Assembly: GCF_949628215.1 (NCBI RefSeq)
Contig: NC_134281.1
Span: 13,526,501 to 13,590,500, forward strand
Direction: 5' to 3'
DNA length: 64,000 nt
Source: Phalacrocorax aristotelis
Taxonomy: Eukaryota; Chordata; Aves; Suliformes; Phalacrocoracidae
Below the pieces are notes generated by a model, which did not search any database, had not been told where the DNA came from, and worked only from the letters and a program-made list of their open reading frames with translations. The position numbers and the translations under genes were made by a program. The first letter of the stretch is position 1; each line of letters begins with the position of its first letter. Of the stretch, positions 33,801-45,800 are shown one piece after another.

Positions 33801-36800
33801 CTTGGGACATGCTCTGGCTTAGCGGCTCTCACACACTGGCAGCGTGCTCAGCGGCGCTTTTATTTGGGTGCCAGCAGGCACCTGCATGTACTCATAGATC
33901 TGGACGTGACTTGGAGAACAGCATGTGCTTGTGCATTGAAAGCGAGATGCAGTGGGTACCAAACCCAGACTTGCCTCTCGCACGTGCCTTGCCCCATTTG
34001 TATGCAGAACACGTTCCTCTCTCCTTCCGTTCTTGCCTGCAGTGCTTTCCTCCATGAACAGATGTGCTCTTTCAGCTGTCCTTTATGCGTAATTTGCCCT
34101 ATCCACTGCCCAGCTAACCACTTCCGTGCTTCCAAGCACTGCTGTTTCCACTGGCCATTGCTGTGTCCAGAGCATGTGTCTTGGTGGCATTTCAGAACCT
34201 TGTTTAATAGAACAGTTTGAATTATTCAAGAGCTGGGAGCGCGTTTCTGCTTAAAATTTAATTAGAAACCTGCTGTGTGTCATTTTACAATAAAGGATGT
34301 TGTAATAGCATCCCTAAGTTGGGCAGCCTTCTCATGTCATGCAAAGCCTGTGCATGAGAGGTGCACACAACCAATGGATCTTACGTTCTGTATGTGTGAC
34401 AGATGCCATGTGATACCTTGTGGAACTGTGTGATGACATGTTAGGTAATTTTCAATGTACAAATCCATTAACCAGTTTCAAACAGCTGCTGTTTAAGAAA
34501 AGTTAACTGTATAAGTTTTCCTTATGTGGGATTTCTCTCCAAATGACAATAAAGTGTAGCCTGGCATAGTTGGTAGCTCTGTCCTAGGCACAGATTTGAG
34601 GCCCTGTATCAATGAAGGCTCAAAACAGAATTGTTGTACCACTGGAGAGAGAAAATTCCCTACTGTGAAAGGAGACCTGTGCTGGTTTCTTTCGATGTTT
34701 GGTGTAAATATACTGGGCCTGGAATTGGTGGTCTTGTTGCAGATAGGCCAGATCTCCTGAGATTTCAAAGCTGTGTTAGTCATCTCTCCTTTTTTTTTTT
34801 TTTTTTTTTAACAACATGTCCTTCTGAAGTCTGTGTGGAGAGACTTCTGCCTTTGTGCGACTTTGAGGCTGCAAGAGATAAAAAGTAATAAAAATCTGCA
34901 GCTGCTGCTCTTTTTAAGTGCACTTGAACATCCTTTAAAATATTTCTGGAAAACATGTGGCATCTAGGGCCACCTGTTAGTCCATTAGAAAGTGAGAACA
35001 AACTCCCACTGGCACGGCACAGCTCAGCCTGGGGCTCTGATTCTCCTGAATAACGTGCTTTTGCTGATTTATGCTATGGAACAGTAAATCTATATTGACA
35101 TCAGTGAGTGCCAGCCTGTGGAAGGACCCTGAGATTTGTCTCATTCTGAGTGTGCATGGAAGTGTGCGCTTGCATGTGTGCTAACCCATGCACAGCTGCT
35201 ACCCAGTGGAGCTGCATCTGGAAGAGATGGATTAAGTCTGATGGGAATGTGGATGCCATATCCTTACGGGAAGAAGCAGCATGTGATTTATACTTCAGCC
35301 AAGAGGCAAGTCAGGGGAGTTGTGAACCTGTTACTTTTGCATCTCGCTGCCTGCAGGCTTCTAGGGAACTCCGAAGCTTCTCAGGTTGTAGCTTGGGTTT
35401 GGCTGCTTTGTTTCACCTTTGGTATCAAATTGGCCTGAGTCACAGGTCAGTCCTGAGGATAGAGTGGACCTGCAGGGATTTGCGTCTGGCCCTTCTTGTC
35501 CTCCTTTCCCTTCTTCCCACCTTCCCCATCTTGTTTTGCCTGGAAGCTTCCAATCCCCCATGTTTCCTGCTGTCACACTGGATTTCCTGGGCAACAGACA
35601 CAACAACTTTTCTAGCTTTAGGGGCTGCAGGTCCCTTTGAGTCCCTGATCTTTAGTGAAAGAGTTACATGGTGGCATATCTATCCTGGAGTGCTCCCTGG
35701 TTTGCACCTCTCTGTGTTCTCCTTTGGCTCAGTCAGAACGCAGTGCCCCATGTGTTTCACTTCTAGTGAAGGCTCTAGGTTGAGGCAGCCTAATCCTTAA
35801 TTGCTGGGAAGCGTGGGCTTCCAAAAACTATTGCAAGACTTGTGAATGTCTGGTGGATGAAGGCACTTAGTCCCCCTCTTCCCTTGCCTAACCGGTGAGC
35901 CTCCAAGGATTGCAGTGCATCATCACATCTCCCAGTGTGATGGTGGGCTGGCATGAAGCTCGCTTCATTACAGCCAGGGTCTGCTCTTTTAGCTCCAAGG
36001 TTGTGCCTTTGAAGACCAAGGCATGACTGTGCTGGGAGCTATAAAATCTAGACTTTATAGGTTGGTGATTCACTAGGATGGCACGAGGTGCTTTGGGCGG
36101 GGGCAAATTGTAATCTTTTCATAGTAATTAGCAGAAGGGGTTCCCAGGAGGGCTAGGATGAGGGATAGCAGGACAGATGAGTTAGAAGGACTGTATTCAA
36201 AGAAAAATAAGTTTTCTGACCCGCTAATGGGATAAAATATCTTCCATCCCCAACTCCTCTCTGATAGTGAGGTTCGCTTCCTTCCATGATGAATCACTTG
36301 CCTCTGGCCAGAGAGATCCCAGTATCTCTCAGCCTTACTGAAGTCTGCTGCCTCTTCATCCAGACTGACAGCAAATCTGCAGTTCTTAATACCATCTTCA
36401 ACCCAAGCATTAATGAAATGAAGCACCTGGTAAAGACTGTCTACATAAGAAGCTTAGCACTGAGCAGCCCCCTGCCTGAGCTCAGCTACCAGGATGTCTC
36501 TTGTTTATGGCCTGGTTTAGTGTACACTGACATGTTAGGTGATCTATCTTGGGACAAGCCATCTCGACTAAGACACCGCTGACAAAGGCTGACCTGTGAC
36601 AAAGAGGGTTTCTCTGTGCATAGTGTTGTTCTGGTACAGCTATCCCTGACCAACTCTGTTTGGGTGAGGGTGGCTTATTGTTGTCTTAATGCAGCTCATA
36701 CATGGAGCAGGAAAAAGACATGGGGCTCTTTGGGAACAGCTGTAGCACTTGGTGCCCAGTCTCTACCTGAAGCAAGTTCCAAGCATAATGAGACCTAACC

Positions 36801-39800
36801 ACTTTCCTACCCTGGGTCTCCCTTAATTATGATCTCTTTTTGTGTGTGTGGACCTGTCCTGGAGTTGCAGATACTAACTTCTCCTAGCTCTTCTGGAAGA
36901 TAAGGATATTAGCCCCAGCTGGCTCAATTCCAGCACCAGTAATTATATTTTGCCTCTCTGAAATCCCCCTGCAGTTTCAATCAGATGGAGTATGCCTTTT
37001 TGCAGTAAACCTCACTGCTCTATACTGCTTGCTGTTCTCCATATGCTACCTCAGAGCTGGCTGGGTTTTAAGCAGCGAGTAGAGTGCACCTTGCACTTCC
37101 TGAAGTTGGCAGGTGCTTTAGTGTGAATGGTGCTATCAGGCTGCGTTGTTGTGGTGGGAGCCCAGGAGTGTTCTTGTCTTTATTACAGTGCATTCTAGTT
37201 ATCAGTAATTCAATCACTGGTTAACATGATCTTCTAGTTTAATCCAATAAAGACCTTATGGGCAGGTTATGTGTGCTAAAAACAATGAGGGTCACTCTTT
37301 TTCTGAGCTGTCACAGTTGCTTTAAACAGTTAGGGCAGTAATGGAGACCAGCCCTTCTGAATGGAGAAGCAGAAATGTAATGAATTAAATGTCTGGCAGG
37401 GGAATCATGCTTTGGCACAGTGCCAAGTGTTGGCCCATCTGGTGTCAGGGAAATTTCGGTATTGACTGCAGGGGAAGCAGGATGTCACCTAAATAGTAGC
37501 TTTTGCAGAGGTTTGGAGCTCATGTTCACCTCTCCGAGGGCAAATTGTCTCCCCAGGCAAAGAAAATTATCTCTGTGACCCAGACCTAGGTCTGCTGGGA
37601 GCTGCAAAGGGCAGGTCTTGGAGTAGCTGGAGGGCTGTGCAAGATCTTTTCTTTAGAAAATAGTGCCTGAGGGTCTTTGCAAGAGATCTTGGAAGATAAA
37701 AACTGGAGGGGGCTGTGGGAGGCGAAGAGAGCTGGATGCTGCAATGTGAGTAATATCACTACTGACGGAAAGCATTAAGGGGTGTAGCTAAGGATGTGGT
37801 GGCAAGGAGGTGAGGTGGAGGTGTGGAATTTCATATCGGTGAACCAGACTCCCAAGGGTATGGTATGAATGAGAAGCTCTAGGAGAGAACGTGACATGGA
37901 GCTGTGGCTGCCTGCTAACACTTGTCAAGTCTATCCCTGCTAGACTGTTTGGCTAGAGATGCTGGGACAGTGTTGTGGCTCCAGTGAGCTGTCCCCCTCA
38001 GTGATCATAGCTTGGCTGCTCTTGTTCATGGCTGGAAGGGGTACGTGGCACATGCAACCTCTGCGTGTGGCCACAAGTTCCTCTTGTCCTCCAAAGTACT
38101 GCTAATCTGGGTGGAAGACTTACAAAGCAGACCTTGGCCTGGAAGGAGCTGATGGTATGTGCACTTACTACCTCCTTTCACAGGCACCCTTTGCTTTGGC
38201 AGTGCTCTGCTTCCTCACTGAAGTTTGATGAACTGACAAACTAGCCTGATGAATTTGGCACTGCAGCCAGCTCCATAATACCTGTCTCCTTCAACAGAAA
38301 ACTCTGCCCCCCTTCTGCAGCAGGAGCACAGGTCACCTGAGTCTCTGTCTGGCCTGCCTGTTCAGCGGTTGCTGTTTCTCACCACAAAAGCTGGTGGGAA
38401 TGGGAGTGGATAGCACTGGCATAGGTAGGTGGGAAGGTCCGTGGGTGCACTTCCATGTTCCCAAGGCATGGGAGCCAGGTAGAGAGAGTCTACTGAAGGG
38501 AGAGGGCAACCAGGTGGGCCAGTGGGTTGCAGCATCTAGAAGACCACTTGCTGAAGGGGAACTGTTAGCCAAATGTTGGAAGGAGCCGCTAAAAATGGTT
38601 GATACTCTTTGAGTTCCCTTAGGGCTGGGGAGAAGGAGAATCAAGGCAAATGCTGAGAAGACTCTTCCAGTGGAGAAGCTCTTAGCTCTGCATTACACAG
38701 ATAAGTGACAGAAACGAGCTTGAAGGAGCCTTGGGAAGAAGGTGCAGGGACCAGCTTAGTGGCTGGGATCATACCAAGGAGACGGATGGATGCAAAAATT
38801 CCTTCAAATCATAGAAGAAAAGAAAATTCGAGCGCCTTGGAGACCTGATCTTGAGAAGTGGATAGACACCCTTGGTAGTGAGACAGTAGGAGATGATTCC
38901 GGACAGGAACTGAGTGTCTAGCTGGAAAGTCTGGAAGGAAGGATTGACTCACTGAAGCTCTGAACCTGGAAAGTGATTGAACCCCTTTGGGAACTGGGTT
39001 GTATGGGGAGTTCCTTGTTTTAAGGGACACAAACCAGCTCAGCTCTGACCAAAATGCCTCTAGTTTCACTGTTGTCCATGCAAATCTGAATATCAGCCCT
39101 TGCAAGATTTGAGGGGAGTGGAGGTTATAATCAATGGGGTCTTATGAACCAGTCAGGAGAAGGATGCTCCCAACTTAGCACGCAGGGTAGTGGAGAGACT
39201 GGTGGCAAGTGGGAATGTTAACGCAATCAGCAGCGAGTGTGCGGATTCCCGTGTCTGCTTCTGCCTTGTTGATTTGTTGGCCCAGAGAAGCGTCTCAGGT
39301 TTCCACCTTTGGCTGCCTTGTAAGACAGAAGCCTGCTGGGAGAGAGTGCGATGGGTTCTCCCTGAGCTTCCATTGCCCTGGAGAGATGGCAGAGGCGGCA
39401 GTCCCTCTGGCATCCTTAGATCTTGTTGGTTGGTGGAAAGGTGGCATAGCTGCACTACATGGGGCTTTACCCCATGGGAGCTAGCTGATCTGTGACAGAG
39501 CACCTTAAGGAAAGGATGAATGTATGACTTCAAAGGAGAGCTGACAGGCCAAGAGCATTTCTAGCTCCCGTGGGGTAAATGTCACACTGCTTTTTCCTGG
39601 TTCGTTTTTCTGCTGTGCCCATCTGCCAGTTCTTGCTTTCCTCCAGGTGGGAAGAGGGGCAGGGAAGAGAGGAGGTGCAGAGGAGTCGAGAATAGCTGAG
39701 AGTGTCTTTAGGCAAAGGAGATGGCAGTTTGGATCACTGACTCTTGCAAATAACATCACATCTGACAGGGCCTTTTTTTAAGGGGCAAAACCCTCAATTT

Positions 39801-42800
39801 TTACCCACAGCACATCAGGGCAGACAGGCTTCCTGCAGAGGTTAGTGATCTTGGTGTAAACCCTGAGTATCCCTGCAGCAAGAGGAGCATTGGAGCCCTG
39901 GGAGATGCACTAAACCTTCACCATCTGCCTGAAGAGAGTCCCAACCTAATGTCCTCAATCCCATGGTCTATGGCTATTCCTACCATAACTACCACCCACC
40001 CAGTAAGGCAGCAATTGTGTCTGCAGACACTGGGAAGTGTATCTGTTGGTATGGGCCTTTGGGAAGACCAGTGCCAGGCTGTGGAGGGGAGATGGCTTTT
40101 GTTTGTGCTGCAGCTGATTGTTCTTACCAGCCTCCTTGGCCTCTGAGGGAGCATCACTAGGTAGACTGTTGGGTAGCAGTAATCTTTTAATCCTAAAGCT
40201 CCTTGGGTAGAATCTCAGCCAGGATGGGCGCTCTCTATTGAAACACAGTGGCAAAGCAGACATTGCTTCTGCCTGCAGTGGTCAGTAGGTCTCAGTGGCC
40301 TGTTTGCAGCCAGAACTGGGAGACAGTCACCACATAACAACCCCCAGGGTCAGCAGCTGGATCACACTCATCTTTGGGCAGCATCTGGAGGGAGCTGCTG
40401 ACAGCATGAAGGGAATGATCTGTGCATTGGGGAAGCTACTTCCCACCTGAACAGGAGCATCTTTGCATCTCCTGCTCAGGGTGGAGGGAGCAGCGTGGTT
40501 CTTTGCTCGGGAGGAATGGGGAGGAGCATGCAGGAGCAGCATTGAGCAGTCCTGGTTGCCGGGGAATATCCAAGGCAATGGATGTGTTTGCCGACATGGC
40601 CCTCCCTGCCTGGGAGCTCAAACCTGCCCTGCTCTGGCAGCAGCAAGTAATGGATTGGAGTCAGGGATGCATGGAGATTCCTTGTGCAGGTCTCCTCAGT
40701 AAGGCATCCAGACAGCTGCTGCCTACTATGCTCAGTGGAGCATCTGCTTTGGCAGGCAGGAGAGGAGATGGGGGCCTTGGGGATTTCACTCACTTAATGG
40801 TAACCATAGACAGGGCAGGGCGCTCGTTTCTGGCTGCGGAGGGATGCTCTTCCTTCCCTTTCTCATTCGGAATAAGTGCTGTGCTTGTCTTGTGGAGAAA
40901 GGGAGTTAACTGGGATGCAAACTCCTGAAACAGAGCTCCTTGGGTACAGGCAATTTCTCAAGAAAGTTGAAGGCTGATTTATGCCTGCCACTCTGAGCTT
41001 AATGTGTCGGATCTTACAGATGCTTTCCTTATCCTGGGATCCCACCTCCTTGCTGGGCTTCCAGAAGAAGCCACTGCCTGCTCTGACCTTGCCTTTGTGA
41101 GGTGCATCTTTCTCCTTCAGCATCTACATTTGTCTAGCAATGTCACATGCATTTATGGTCAGAGCCACAGAATAACCAGGGGCTGAAGTTGGAGGGAAGA
41201 CAGTTAGATTTGGCTCCTGTTTCTGGCTTCTACCAGTGGCTGCTACCACCCATATCTTTCTGAATCCCATGTGAAATTAATCCCTGGGTCCCAGCTTAAT
41301 TATTAACACTCATGCCTTGTATCTCCAAGGTGAGGTCTTCAAAGTTGTTATTTGCAGATCTCTTGGCTAGCAAGTCTGTGAAAACGCCTTCAGGACAGAA
41401 AGGAATTGGAAAATTAATATGTGAATTATCCTTAGGGAAGGTGGTTTGCTGGGATGGGATAGGGAGGTGGGGAAGAGCAGAAGGTTGCACTGCACTTGTC
41501 AGATGGGATTGTTCTTTTCAGTGGCAGGCTACCTGCTCTTAGAGGGTCTCTGCCCTTTGAGCCCATCTGTGGGTAGACACATATAATGGCTCTATGGGAA
41601 AGCCAGCTCTCTGCCTTTCAGAGTTCATGGTTACTTGGGATGTGACATGAAGTCTTTTGGATCTCTCTTTAGATTACAGCTTTCCTGCTGCATCTCAGAA
41701 GGCCCTGCTGAAAGGGAATGGGACACAGGTGAAAGACAACTGGGAAACAGCCACTGTCCAGCCACCAGCAGAGTTTGTTGAGCCTGACTTGCAGACGCCT
41801 TTCTCCAGCACGCTGGAGGAAGAGGAGGGGCTGCTCCCTATAGACCACTCAAAAGGAGGAGTGGAGAGCCTCCAGACCTCTGGGCCAGAGATTACATCAT
41901 CTGAGCCAGTGGGCCAAGATGACTCCTCCCTTCTGTTTTCCACAGCCTCTGCCAGGCCAGGTGTTGTGACTGAGGCAGCCACAGGATGGCAAGAAGAGGA
42001 CTCTGTTCCTCCAGGCTTAGACCTTGGGAGCAGCATGGGACCAGGTCTTCTGCCTGTGTCCTCTATTTTTTCTACTACTACTGCTGTGAGGTCTCCCAGT
42101 GTTTCAGAAGAGACCTTTGAGGTGACAGCTGGGGACACATGGGCTGTTGGGGGAGCAGATTTGGAGCTGACTGTGACTACCACAAGAGCAGAGCTTGCAG
42201 ACACCACGGTGGAGGCTGGTGGGGAAGAGCATTCAGCCAGAGAGGAGGTCTCAGAGACTACGCTGGGGTGGGAGATGCTGGAGCCCACGGTGCTAACAGA
42301 AATGGAGCAGACCGCAGAAATGCCTGTGGGGACACCCTCTCCTGGAGGCAGCTCCCCAGGCATCCAGATTCTTTCTGGCAGTGAGCAGCCCCCTACCACT
42401 TCTGTGTCTCCATGGAACAGGGTTGATGAGCCTGCGCTGGATCCCATTTGGAATGACACCGAGTCTGCCACTGAAACTGTGGCAGCAGAGAGGAGCTTGT
42501 CACCGCAAGCTGGGGACACCCGCATGGCCATGCTGCCAACAGAGCTGCCCTGGGACTCAGCACAGGTAGCACTGGGAGCAGGGTGTGGGTGAGAGGTTGC
42601 AGTGGAGATACTTGGGTACATCTCTCTGGGTGGTTGTTTAACCCCTTAACCTTACCCATCTCCTGAAGTCTGACTGGTGGAAGTAGCTTTTTCTTTTGTT
42701 CACTCAGCCAAAACTGAATTTTGGGGGATGTTTTTCACAGCACTTCTTAAGGGTATCCATCATCTTTGGTGAAAGTCCTGCCCACTAACATCTTCCCCAG

Positions 42801-45800
42801 CGAACTCCTGCACAAAATCCTGCTTCTAAATAACACCTGCCCCCTGGGGCATGCACGGCAGCAAAAGCTCCTTGTTTCTTCAGCCTGCATTATTGGAAGT
42901 GTCAGGACAAAAACAGCCCCAAGGATTTCTGGAAAGGGAGTGAGAAGGAAGTGCTATTTTTGCTGCTGCTGCTGCCTGCAGTGACCAGATGCAGAGCAGT
43001 TGGAGCAGGGTACAGAGGTCTGTGGTGATTTTAGTCTAGGAGAGTCTGTGGTAGAGGAAATACGAGGTGAACTGCAGTTCCTGAATACAGCAAACTGGCA
43101 GCTGGTTAAGAGAAGGTAGGTAGCAGCAGCTGGCTGGTGAGAAAATACCAGGGAAAGCTTTTCACTTTGCTTTCTTCCCCACGGAACTCAGTGCCCTAAG
43201 CAAGTGGCTTAGTCCCTCTGTGTATCCAATCCTGCCTGCAAAGTGCTGCCCTGTCTCACCGGTTTGTTTAAGAACCACAGAGGCTCCTAGTTAGGTTTTG
43301 TGTTAAGTGCTGATCATGCGCAAGGTAAGGTTGCAGGCTACAGAGCTTTCCACTGAGTATCTGAGTCATCCTGATGTGTAGATACAGGTGGAAGGTAAGC
43401 TGGGCTGTGGCAAGCTGGCACAGTACCTTTTCCATACCCCATGTGCTAGCACTGAAATAGCGTTTCCTCCTTATTCCAGAGAATTAGAGGACAGTTACTT
43501 CCTTTGAGAAGCCCTTCTCTGGGGTAGGGCACAGCCCCCTGCTCCTGTCCCTTTTGTACCCCATGCTTTCAGCAGGAGAGCTGCATTTGCTACCCAAACC
43601 CAGCTGTCTTTGTCTTGTCTCTCCAGGTGATCTGCAAAGACTGGAGCAACCTTGCGGGGAAAAACTACATCATCCTGAATATGTCAGATAACATTGACTG
43701 TGTAAGTCAGTCGAAACAGATTTGATGGCATGGGGGGAATAGTGCTTAGAGATGTGGAGGCAGGCACAGCTCTTGCTGTCTGCTATCACTGCAAAGCATT
43801 TTAAAAGCACTAACTCTTGAAGTCCTTATAGAGGCTGTGGAGAGAAGGGGAGTTAGGACAGAAATATTCCTGTTCTCGAAATGGGGAAAGAGTAGGTGGA
43901 GCGAGAGGAGTTTGCCTAAAGTCTAGCACATGTCAGTCCCATATTGGATTTTGACTAACTTCTGGCTGCTAGTCTGTGCCAGTCAGTACGTGGATTGTCA
44001 TGAGACATGAGAACTTCTAGCATTGCACCCCTTACTGGTAGGAAATGTGGCAGGATTGAGGTGTGAGTCTCCTTCCCTCTCTGCCTTTTCCTTCCTCCTC
44101 TTCCAGGATATAGTAATGTTCCTCTGATGGCTCAGAGGAATAGGGACTTCCCGTTTGCAGTGTGAATGGTTCAGTGTCAAGCAGCTGTCACTAAATCTTC
44201 CTTAAGTGCTTCTTCTCCCTACCCTGTTATCTTGTGTGTTATCTGGGTCTGTTAACCAGCCATGCTCTGCTAATCCAATGCCTGTCCGTCCATCCCCATA
44301 AAGCTGCAGTTAATTCATGACACCAGAGCCCCTTGTGGATCCCTGGTAAAGGGCTCATTCACCTCTGCTGGGCCTTTTATCAGGCACTTTAAAAGCAGTT
44401 ATGAAAGGCCTGGGGTCAAGGTGCCTTTCATAATTCTAAGAAATTATTACCAGCCTGACAGGCTGAGACCAAAATGTTTCATCAGGGAACTGAGTTCTGG
44501 CCTCAGGTGTCCACACTCTCTTGCTGTGGCTCCTGCTCTGGGCAGAACTGGCTGGTTTTGTTACTGCAGGGTGGCTCTGTGGCACTGACCAATTTCCACT
44601 ACTGGTGAGTTGTTTGGGGGGGGGGGATTTTTTTTGTATTTTTTTTTCCAAGGTAAACTTTTTAGGGACAGGGAAAACAGAGGAATTCCTGTACACAATA
44701 AAGCATGCTGACTGCTTTAAGGGTACATGAAAAGTCAGTCTCTTTCCTCTTGATTTAGGCAAACCAGTTTTCTCTTTGGAGGGTTTTAAGTATCTCTGCT
44801 ACAGTTCACCATTGCAACTCAGAAAATCAGCCCTTGAAAACCACAGTCCTGCTGCCCTGTTTCTTCTACGTCCTAGTCCCCTTTGCTCTTTCTTCCATGT
44901 CTGGAGTTTAAATACTAGTTAATTTTGTAACACATAGTATCTTCCTTCCTGTGGTCACTTGCACTTGTGTTGTTCAAACCACTGGAAGGGTGAGAACTGA
45001 AAAGCAGATGTGCAGATGTCTCTTGACCAAACTATGCCGTTACTGTTGAACCCTCAGTTCTGCCTTGCTGAAAGAAGACAGTGCCCTGGGGATAGGCAGG
45101 ACTGAACTGTTTTTCTACTTGATTTCATGTTTCAAAACATTTCCCAGCGAATGATTTGTGCTGTCCTCCCCCTTATTCAAAGGGACACTTCTCAGCATAC
45201 ATATTTAACATGAACATTGCTTTGTTTCCTGCCTCCCATTACGACTTTGCATGGCTGAAGCTGGAATCAAGCTTTTCTCATTTCCGCTGATGTTGATGCA
45301 GTTTGTTTCCTACCCATGGTAATTTGCTCAGTTTGGGCAACTCACCTACCCTCTGCCTGTCCGTTTTCTGGTTTCTGTATCTGAGCCCTGTGGTGTTTGG
45401 AGTTCCAAAGTTGTGAGGGAGAGCCCACGTTGCAAGTGCTGTAGTTTAAATTACTGTGAATGGGGTTTCATCACATATTTCCTATGTTTGTGCCCTGATC
45501 TGGTGTGGTACCAAGTCGCTCTGGAAAGCCGAGGGACATGGAGGATGCTTAGCCCCTTCCAGAGGGCTGCTCCTTGAGTTTTAATATTCTTCATAGTGCC
45601 AGGCTTTTACCTGCAGCAGGGATGATGTCTGTATTGCTGGGTTAAGCTGGCAGCCCATTTATCTTTCTAATGGGCTCTGGGCAAGGCAGTCACTTCAGTC
45701 TCTCTCTGGGCACCTCCTCATCCCCCAAAACAGAGCTGCAGGCTGGCAGCGGGGCCGTGAGCCAGAGCTGCAGCTGAGCAGCGTGGTGCTGCATCCTGGC

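Noticed and set aside
41695-42621. 308-codon antisense open frame opposite PODXL2 exon 3
   Set aside because: It mirrors a long Ser/Thr/Glu-rich coding exon, whose codon composition keeps antisense stops rare. No domain, and the sense frame is clearly the real one.
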